Shown here piece after piece: positions 20,051 to 27,398 of a stretch of 27,398 nucleotides of DNA (its first letter is position 1; the number at the start of each line of letters is the position of its first letter). The stretch is from Entrophospora sp. SA101. Its lineage: Eukaryota; Glomeromycota; Glomeromycetes; Entrophosporales; Entrophosporaceae. The notes under the pieces were generated by a model. It was not told where the DNA came from. It worked only from the letters and a program-made list of their open reading frames with translations, and ran no database searches. The stretch spans positions 11,113-38,510 of the forward strand of contig CAUDNR010001079.1 of assembly GCA_958430865.1 (NCBI GenBank), written 5' to 3'. Position numbers and translations under genes: made by a program.

Positions 20051-20645
20051 ATTTATTAAATATGTAAATATAAATCGTTATAATTGATGAATGTTTATCA
20101 ATTATTCATAGTTATATAGCAGTTGATTGAAGTGTTAAAAGCAAGATCTATGAAGCATGCTATATTATTTATATATGTGTGTGTGTGTGTGTAATTAAAA
20201 CCGTTAATAATCATTAATGAAACTTTAATCAAAAAAATTTTCTTTTCTTTAAGTTAACTGATTTTGTTAATAGCCATCTTGAAAGAAGTCCATTACACAA
20301 ATTCATTTTTTTTTTGAAATATCAAATAAATATCACCAAGTTAATAAATTTGCTTGATACAACTTTTTAATTCATCCAGTGATATATATTATTATGTTAA
20401 TTTGGGCAAAATGTTACATTACATTATAAATATTTTTCTAAGTGCAAGTCACTTAGTCACTGAACTTTTTATTGGCTTTATGGATCCTATATCCTCTCCA
20501 AAAATGTAAATGTATGACCAAAAAAAACAAATAATAGAATTAAAGCTAAGACCTTTCACTGCAATTCTATTATTTCATTTTGTTGATATGTCACGTTACC
20601 ATGGACATCAAAGTTCTCAAAGTTTCACAAGTTTACTATGTTAAC
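20051..20645. other. Intergenic stretch with TG microsatellite
   Basis: A (TG)8-9 run lies at 20176-20192. Near 20534-20575 AATAATAGAATT pairs with AATTCTATTATT around a loop of about 20 bases. No gene is supported. Confidence 0.5.
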
Positions 20646-20764
20646 CAGTGTTGAAATTTCGTTGTGTAACTAGTACAAATTTAGAAACTATCTCCAAAAA
20701 TTAAAAATTTGATTGGTGTATAATGTTACACGCGGGCATTGCGGGCATTGAATTTTCAACACTG
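20646..20764. mobile_element. hAT-type MITE, 119 bp
   Basis: The element starts CAGTGTTGAAA and ends TTTCAACACTG, the CAG/CTG termini typical of hAT elements. Perfect 8-bp duplications ATGTTAAC flank it (20638-20645 and 20765-20772). Inside near the right end, GCGGGCATT occurs twice in tandem. It lies less than 100 bp upstream of the candidate first exon of the kinase gene. Confidence 0.9.
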
Positions 20765-20856
20765 ATGTTAACCCCATGGCGTGATACACAATTTTTTTAT
20801 ATTAAAAATCAACGAATTAAAAAAATTGAAATTTTTGAAATTTTGTATGGCTAAAA

Positions 20857-23319
20857 ATGAATGAAGGTATTTTTTCTTATAACTTTTTTAAAAATATAAT
20901 AGTAGGACTTTGCATCTTAACATTTTTCTTATTTTTTCTTTATAATAATGTTTAGCTAAATTCTATTGTGGTAAATATTATAAAATTAACTTAAATGATT
21001 TTTATTAAAACATCTAATTAAATAATTTTATTTTTTATTTCTTTATAATAACCAGGGGGTAAGTATTGTATTATAAATTCATTTCACAACACAAAATAAA
21101 ACATCATCTAATTAATTAATTTTATTTTTTATTTCTTTATAATAACCAGGGGGTAAGCATTGTATTATAAATTCATCTTTTACAACACAAAATAAACATC
21201 ATCTAATTAATTAATTTTATTTTTTATTTCTCTATAATTATCAGCTTGTAAGTGTTGTATTATAAATTCATCTTTTACAACACAAAATAAACATCATCTA
21301 ATTAATTAATTTGTTTTTTCATTTCTTTATAATTATCAGCTTGTAAGTGTTGTATTATAAATCATCTTTTACAACACAAAATAAAACATCATCTAATTAA
21401 TTAATTTTATTTTTATTTCTTTATAATAACCAGATTGTAAGTATTGTATTATAAATTCATCTTTTACAACACAAAATAAAACATCATCTAATTAATTAAT
21501 TTGTTTTTTTATTTCTTTATAATAACCAGATGGTAAGTATTGTATTATAAATTCATCTTTTTTATAATTTTGCTAAGAACAAATATCTATTTTTATTATG
21601 TTGAAAAATAAATGTTGTTTTATTTTTAATTTTTTATAATGAAAAAATTATTATTGAAATAATTAGATATTATTAATGAAAGAAAAGAAGAATATGGAAC
21701 CTGTTCTGTTTGTGCAAGATATAATACTAATTACCAGTGGTGTCAATCATGTGATCCCAAGTTGTTAGCTCAAAGTTGGACTAGCAGTGGTGATAAAAAA
21801 TTAGATGAAATTATTAGAAATACACAGCTTGAAGCAAAAGGATTTAGTAGTTATCATTACATTGAATGGATTCCTTATGGCCAACTCACAATCAAAGAAG
21901 TAATAGGTGAAGGTGGTTTTGCAATTGTATATAAGGGTAGCTGGTCAAATGGACCTAAATATATTTTAGATAATAAAAGATATTATTTGAAAGATGGTCA
22001 TGTAGCATTAAAAAAGTTTAAAAATAAAAACTCAAAATATTTCTGAAGAACTTTTAAAAGAGGTGAATAATTTGGGTATAATTGACAATTAATGATTTTC
22101 AAATAATATATTGAATTTTTATTAATTTTCACAAAAGGTTCAAAACTACATTAAATGTATGGGACCTGGTCATAAGGAGATTGTTAATATTTTTGGTATT
22201 TCACAAGATCCAGATACAAAAGCATATATTTTAGTAATAAGATATGCAGATAATGGAAGTTTTAAAAATTATATAAAATCAAATCATGTAAAATGGGGTG
22301 ATAAAATTAAAATACTTTATAATCTTATTTCAGGTTTAAGCAAGTTTCATCAAGAAAGACTTATGCATTGTGATCTTCACAGTGGTAATATTTTATATTT
22401 TAAATTTTTAAACCAGGCAAAGATTGCAGATTTAGGGTTATCAGGCCTAGCTGCTCAGGAACCATCAAGTAAAAATAGTATATTTGGAGTACTTCCATAT
22501 GTTGCACCAGAAGTTTTAAATAAGAAGCCTTACACACAAAAATCTGACATCTATAGCTTTGGGATTTTAATGTCAGAAACATCAACACATCAACAACCAT
22601 TCAAAGATCAACCACATGATCTAGATCTTGCTTGTAGGATCTGTAGTGGCCTAAGGCCTAGTTTTTCAGATAATACTCCAGAATGTTATATTAAGTTAGC
22701 ATACAGATGCACAGATGCTGATCCTGAAAAAAGACCAACAGCAAATGAAATTTTGGAAATTATTAAATTTTGGAGAGATGCTATTAAACCAAATTGGTAT
22801 GAATATTCTAAAGAACAGCTTGATGAATTGAGAAAGATGAAAAAAATATTTGAGGATGCAGATAAAAAACCCTTTAATCCTTCAACAATTACAACAACTG
22901 TTCATCCAAATGCTATTTATACAAGTAGATTATTGAATTTTGCAAATCTTCCTCAACCTGTAAACTCCAATAAAGTTACAATTATTAGCAACAATGATGG
23001 TAATTATCAATTATTTGATTATTAAAATCTTAAAATTCAATATCAGCATTAATAATAATCATTTTATAGAATCTAATCAAATTGATTTAGATAGTATCAA
23101 TAATGGTAATTATTTGATTATTGATTTAAATTCAATATCAATATCAATATTAATTAAATTAATCATATTTATAGATTTTAATCAAATGAATTTGAATGGT
23201 AATTATCATTATTTATTTATTAGTTTTAAAATTAAATATCAATTTCAACATTAATATTATTTTTTTATGTATAAATTATTATATTTACAGATTCTAATCA
23301 AATGGATTTAGATATTTAG
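20857..23319 (+). CDS. TKL-like protein kinase with N-terminal Cys motif, multi-exon
   Basis: Main exons are 21667-22062 and 22138-22999, followed by mini-exons 23070-23105, 23175-23198 and 23291-23319 (TAG). A ten-base first exon, ATGAATGAAG at 20857-20866, fits in phase but is only a candidate. The N-terminus has CSVCARYNTNYQWCQSC, a zinc-ribbon-like C-x2-C-x8-C-x2-C typical of AM-fungal kinases. The kinase domain follows: glycine loop GEGGFAIVYKG, VALKKF lysine, HCDLHSGNIL catalytic loop (HCD for HRD), ADLGLS for the metal-binding motif, and PYVAPE. All key residues are present, so catalysis is plausible. In exon 21667-22062 the A-run near 22035 is two bases short of the family phrase NSKNISEELLKE, shifting the frame to a TGA at 22044. 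Without an assembly error this copy is a pseudogene. Substrate unknown. Confidence 0.75.
21005..21560 (+). repeat. 95-bp array carrying AG-NNN-GT splice signals, six units
   Basis: Six units of 93-97 bp share ACATCATCTAATTAATTAAT, a T-rich tract, TTATAATAACCAG, three variable bases, GTAAGTATTG and ATTATAAATTCATC. Each unit thus has a branch-point-like CTAAT, a pyrimidine-rich tract, a 3' splice site and, three bases later, a 5' splice site. The three bases are GGG (21056), GGG (21150), CTT (21245), CTT (21340), ATT (21434) and ATG (21530). The array lies between the candidate first exon and the main first exon of the kinase gene. Confidence 0.9.
23070..23319 (+). other. Three phase-matched mini-exons of the kinase tail
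   Basis: Exon 22138-22999 ends in phase 1 before GTAATTAT. Mini-exons of 36, 24 and 29 bases follow, each after TTTATAG or TTTACAG, and the first two each again before GTAATTAT. All joints keep phase 1. They encode ESNQIDLDSINN, DFNQMNLN and DSNQMDLDI-stop. The introns are 70, 69 and 92 bases. The units look like tandem copies of one intron-plus-exon module. Confidence 0.75.
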
Positions 23320-23343
23320 ATTTATGAATAAATTTTATTCATC

Positions 23344-23727
23344 TGTAACAATTTAACGCGATATAATTACTTTCGTGTATGTGTAACATTCAATTTAATA
23401 ACGTGACACATCATTAATTTTATTTGTAACATTTATTATTCGCGTTGTTTTAATTACACTATTTATCTTATTACTATTTATACCTATGTCCAATAATCAT
23501 CCGGATAGATTGATAAGTTTATTAAGTTTATATTTTATTTATATTATTATTTATATTATGTTTATATTATTATTTATATTAGTTTATATTTTATTTATAT
23601 TATTATTTATATTATCAATCTTATGTATTCTTATAAAAAGGACATGAATTTAAGTGAATAAAAGATAACTTTGTAATTTTACAATAATTAAATTACTTAT
23701 TTCGCTTTTAAACATTGAACGTTTACA
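23344..23727. mobile_element. Solo LTR, 384 bp, family 2
   Basis: Begins TGTAACA and ends TTTACA, flanked by perfect TCATC duplications (23339-23343 and 23728-23732). It has a TATA-like TTATAAAAAGG near 23633. It shares CCGGATAGATTGATAAG and CTATGTCCA with the solo LTR at 25327, but not the LTR body of the chromovirus. No internal element remains, so it arose by LTR-LTR recombination. It lies 24 bp after the kinase stop codon and may supply the gene's 3' end signal. Confidence 0.95.
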
Positions 23728-23798
23728 TCATCTGATTGTTGGGAATTTTACATTAGGCTTTTTATTATTATAAGGAAGTGTACAAACACCTCTTATTA

Positions 23799-24029
23799 CG
23801 GTAGGGAGAGATTCAGTATGGTATAACTCTTGCAGAATGTATGGTATGGTATGGTATAGCCCATATTTTTCCATACCAAGTCACACAAATTTTATTCTAA
23901 ATCCTTTTTGGTGGGTGTGAAGGGAAGTATGTTAGATTTAAGCATTGGTATACAACCATTTTATTACACTTATACAATACCATACCATACGTTTTGCAAG
24001 AGTTATACCATACTGAATGTCCCTATACT
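23799..24029. mobile_element. Mutator-type MITE, 231 bp
   Basis: Left and right ends pair over about 45 bp (core ATTCAGTATGGTATAACTCT then TGCA and GTATGGTATGG). Perfect 10-bp duplications CCTCTTATTA lie at 23789-23798 and 24030-24039. A 9-11 bp duplication with long TIRs suits Mutator-like elements. The left arm carries an expanded TATGG run. No coding capacity. Confidence 0.85.
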
Positions 24030-24039
24030 CCTCTTATTA

Positions 24040-24523
24040 GTATCATTTTTTTAAAAAATATTAGATACTTATATTTTGTCTAAATCCTTCCTTGTAATTG
24101 AAGTGACCTATTACCATGTCTATTATTGTTGTAATTATTATTATTATTATTAGTATTTTATATTCAAGCATTTATATATATTAACTTTTGAGCTACACTC
24201 ATTGTTTAATTGCAAATTTTTATATTCCATGCTCATCAATTAAGTCATTTTACAAATTTATCTAACAATTTTCTTGCTTACTGCCTCTTTTTTGTACTTA
24301 GAAAGCTTTGACAATCTGTAAGTGCACTTTATGGTACAATTTATGTAAAGTGGCAAAAGTTCCTTTGACCACTTAAAGCTTTATTAATTTGGTCTCTTTA
24401 TAAGACACCTTAAACTGTTCATTTAACAGCTGTATGTTTACAACAATTACTTTAACACAAATAAAAAATGTTAATAAAAAAATTTCTTATTTTATTATTG
24501 AATTTAACAAAAAATACTTGGCC
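24040..24523. other. Spacer between MITE and hAT remnant
   Basis: AT-rich with an ATT-type microsatellite near 24133-24150. It would be expected to hold the rest of the minus-strand transposase, but I could not read any coding block in it. Confidence 0.35.
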
Positions 24524-26109
24524 CTAGTCATAATCATGTAGTTTCCCACTAAAAAATATCCACTTATCACATAATCTTAGAACTTTAAGTTGTGGCTCTT
24601 CATTAATTTCCTAATATTTGAATAAAAGCCAGTTAATAAAATAAAAATTAATAAAGCAAATATTTAATAATTTGGAAAATAGTTAATCACCTGCATTAAC
24701 TTTAAAATATTTTGTCTTTTATGTGATCTAGAAAAGTATCCATATAATGCTTGTAATGTTTATTCATATTTTTGAAAATAAATGACTTCATCTGAAGCAT
24801 CTTCTCCTGCTAGATGAAGTCTATGTGATACACAATGGTTTGAAGATATGAATGGGTTCATTTTTTTAAATCTTGCAGCAACACCACTTTTATACCCAGT
24901 CATATTAGAGGCACCATCACTTCCAAAATGAATTACATTTTGAAATGATATCTCATTTGAAATACAAAATAATTTGATTTTATTATAAATATTTTCACTA
25001 TCTGTTGACTCTAAATCAATCAAGCCTAAATATCTCATAATTGGCATATTATTAGCAATATATTTTCCCACAATTGCTAAATGTTTATTTCCATCAATAC
25101 TATTGGCCTCATCAATCATTATACTCCAATGAGATGAAGAATTTAATTCTTCAAAAAGGGAATTTTTTATTACTGAGGCTATACTATCTAAAAAATCACA
25201 TGCAGCAACAGGACTTTTATAGCTTCCATATTTTGATTTAGGCTTTGATGGTTTTTCTAAGGAAGCTGGCTTTAGAGTAGAAATTTTATCACTAATGTTA
25301 TTTCCAGTTTGTAAAGTCACTAAATTTGTAACAAATTACTCCGAAGTCATGTGTAACATCAGGGTGGTACATAAATATTTACATTAGAAACGTGACACAT
25401 TTATTATTATTATTTGTATTTCGTGTCTTTAATTATATTTATTATTATTATCTATGTCCACAAAATCTTCCGGATAGATTGATAAGAATCTTATGATTAT
25501 TATTATTTATATTTTATTTATATTTTATCAATCTTATATTATTATTTATATTTTATCAATCTATGTAATTTTATATATAAAGGACATCATATTAAGATAA
25601 TAAAGATTAACTTGTATTTTTACAATCATTAAAATACTGTTCGAGAAACTATTATTCGTTAAGAAAAGTAAACATTACAAAATTACACAAATTAGAATAA
25701 ACATTTAATGGAATATTATGTTTTGAACAAAAATAATTATTCATAATTAATGGAATAATTGGTTTTTTTTTATCTAATTGTTCTGTATTATCTCTATTAG
25801 ATTCAGTTTGATATGAATTAAGTAACATTAATTCTGATTCTTTATGTTCATTGGTGTTTGAATGTTTTTTGATTTTATCTAGTCTAAAAACATTTATACC
25901 CTTTGAAAATTTTGATGTTCCATTTCTATTTCTACAAAGTTTGCAAAAAATTATTATTTCTTGATTATTTTCTTCAGATTCTAACCATGTATATTTGCTG
26001 AACCAATCTTTATCAATATTTTTCTATAATATAATCTTTTCATTTCTAATTCTCTAATTTCATCATAATTATTCATTTCATCATCTGATAATTCAATAAT
26101 TTCAGGCAT
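24524..26109 (-). pseudogene. hAT-type transposase (TTF zinc finger), interrupted
   Basis: Minus-strand coding starts at ATG 26109 (MPEIIELSDDE), shifts frame in an A-run near 26024 (one A missing), then gives DWFSKYTWLE and FCKLCRNRN with a later H-x4-H, a TTF/BED-like finger. A solo LTR (25327-25679) interrupts the gene after CNLV. The frame resumes with SHWSIMIDEANSIDG, whose Asp-Glu fits the first catalytic site, FGSDGASNMTG (second Asp), and CVSHRLHLA. TAA at 24760-24762 replaces what looks like a Glu codon in YE-TLQALYGYFSRSHKRQ. An intron (24611-24690) leads to EEPQLKVLRLCDKW, which decays to TAG at 24524-24526. The C-terminal dimerisation region with the last catalytic Glu is not seen. 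This is a hAT relative of the DUF4371/ZNF862 kind, inferred from motifs. Confidence 0.8.
25327..25679. mobile_element. Solo LTR, 353 bp, family 2, inside the hAT gene
   Basis: Starts TGTAACA and ends ATTACA, with perfect AAATT duplications at 25322-25326 and 25680-25684. Removing it and one duplication rejoins the transposase frame without loss. It is related to 23344-23727 by the shared CCGGATAGATTGATAAG block and the ACGTGACACAT block. TATATAAAGGACAT lies near 25570. Confidence 0.95.
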
Positions 26110-26895
26110 TTTATTTTTTTTTAGAGTTAAAAATTTCTTTATTTGACATTTTTAAATGATAATAATAAAATTTAATTTTTTTTTTTGTAACTAACTATAT
26201 AGTAAAAATTACATTTATTTATAATAATTATAATTGTTCAAAGCACAATATTAAAATTACAAAAAAAGATATTATTATTAAATAAGCATCATTAATTATG
26301 TTAGAAAGTCATCTCAAAATACTTAATTTAAAACAATATTAAATTATATTTTCTTGGATAATATTTAAAATGTAAAGCATAATAAAACAATGTTAAAAGA
26401 AAAGTTGTTTCAAATTTAATAAATTTAATGTAAATATTTTTTTCTGCACATATTTTTAGTCACACATATGTAGTGTAACGTGAGACTCGCCCCTTCCTCC
26501 CCTCCAATTTTTTACACTGATCATACCCTTGTTTGATACCCTTGCTGTGTAGCAATTACCACCAATTTTGATATATAACTTCTTTGTCATATGTATCTGC
26601 ATTAAAATTTTTTTGAAGCAAGTTGTTAATAAAACCGAAAATAATCTCAGCCTTAAAGTCAAATACCAATGCCCTTGCTGTGTAATTAATCAAATAAATC
26701 ATTAGTTATTTAGTCATACATATTCATTTATCAGTAAGAAGTGAAATTGGATTGGTCAATTCTTTAGATGCAAAAAGAATAATTTTATTATTTGTATTTC
26801 AAATTAAGTATGTTTTAAGGATATATAAAGTAAGTTACAAAATAGGTATGTTTTAAGAATTATTAAATTCAGAGGTATATTTTAAGTGTATAATT
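26110..26895. other. AT-rich stretch upstream of the hAT gene
   Basis: No gene is supported. CCCTTGCTGTGTA occurs twice (about 26539 and 26670) and ATGTTTTAAG recurs near 26810 and 26850. The 26456-26662 minus-strand frame is low complexity and resembles nothing. Confidence 0.35.
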
Positions 26896-27398
26896 AGGAT
26901 ATACATTCCTATTACTGTTGCAAGCGTGCAATCCGAGTTTCCTATTTAATAGGTATTTATGGTTCAACACACAGCCTCCTCGCTGACTCATGGTTGATTC
27001 TAGTGATTGACACACAGCCTACTCGCTGACTTACAGTCAAAAATTAATAAAATATAACTTTTATCTTTTTAGATAAAAGGGTCCCTAGGTTCTATATATG
27101 TAATTATATCACAAAGGCGTCCCCTTGAGATGTCTCTTGTGTTAAGATACTGGTTAACTGCTATGGGCAGCAAAGGTTTATTAATTAATTAGAGATTATT
27201 ATTTAGGCTAAAATATGTTATGTGTTTTATTAGCGATAATAATATTATTATTACAATGTGTTAAGAAGTATTAATTATTAGATCAATAATTAAAAGATTG
27301 TTATCAACATGATGATTCTGTCTTGGTCTAAAACCAAGTCCTTTTATACCTCTTGGGGTATTACAAATAACATGACTTTTACTCTAGTTTGTCCAATA
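26896..27398 (-). repeat. Possible partial LTR or retroelement end
   Basis: Less AT-rich than its surroundings. On the minus strand a TATA-like GGTATAAAAGGAC (about 27340-27352) is followed by a long transcribed-looking stretch. CACACAGCCT(C/A)CTCGCTGACT is repeated at about 26971 and 27011. The minus strand near 26920 has GCTTGCAACA, a possible CA end. The other end would lie outside the window. Offered as a weak guess. Confidence 0.3.

Noticed and set aside
21005..21560. CRISPR-like array
   Set aside because: The variable part is only three bases, the setting is eukaryotic, and the conserved words are splice signals.
22994..23254. Separate 86-codon gene after the kinase
   Set aside because: Low-complexity reading of introns and mini-exons; the splice model explains the stretch better.
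23728..24060. Continuation of the solo LTR into an internal retroelement region
   Set aside because: The TCATC duplication directly follows the LTR end and no PBS is present; the next feature is an independent MITE.
26456..26662. 68-codon minus-strand frame
   Set aside because: No recognisable motif, upstream of a transposase remnant; taken as chance.

Overview
The window looks like a nuclear genome segment from an arbuscular mycorrhizal fungus (Glomeromycotina, Rhizophagus-like). This is an inference from very AT-rich DNA, short GT-AG introns, and several families I associate with these genomes: kelch-repeat membrane proteins, TKL-like kinases with an N-terminal Cys-rich motif, Crinkler-type headers, PIF1-like helicase fragments, and a dense, nested transposon load. 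I cannot name the species from sequence alone.

Layout. 1-334 is AT-rich non-coding DNA. 335-667 is the C-terminal remnant of a PIF1-like helicase. 1009-2832 is a five-exon kelch-repeat membrane protein gene whose coding-like tail runs on past two in-frame stops to 3075. 3122-4093 is a Tc1/mariner-like deletion derivative. 4456-4775 is an inverted-repeat element built of CGACGAAA words. 4897-8523 is a decayed Mutator-like transposase with a Cys/His finger, split by a 204-bp MITE with a perfect 8-bp target duplication. 9134-9953 is a second kelch gene, cut off by a Ty3/gypsy chromovirus (10024-16312) whose two LTRs differ by one base of a T-run, yet whose flanks do not match and whose integrase region is tandemly duplicated.

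16313-18359 holds two more MITEs and coding debris. 18360-18722 (minus) is a stand-alone Crinkler-like header. 19665-20050 is a ~112-bp tandem repeat, 20646-20764 a hAT-type MITE. About 20857-23319 is a TKL-like kinase gene flanked by two repeat structures built from splice signals: a 95-bp array with AG-NNN-GT in each unit on the 5' side, and three phase-matched mini-exons encoding D/E-x-N-Q-x-(D/N)-L-(D/N) tails on the 3' side. 23344-23727 is a solo LTR with TCATC duplications, 23799-24029 a MITE with 10-bp duplications, and 24524-26109 (minus) a hAT-type transposase gene interrupted by another solo LTR with AAATT duplications. The last 500 bases may be part of an LTR on the minus strand.

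The host genes likely to matter are the first kelch gene, the kinase and the Crinkler-like gene. Most of the rest is transposon history with precise, datable junctions. The most unusual signals are the kinase mini-exon cassette with its 5' splice-signal array, and the recombinant-looking chromovirus. No CRISPR array, rRNA or convincing tRNA was seen.
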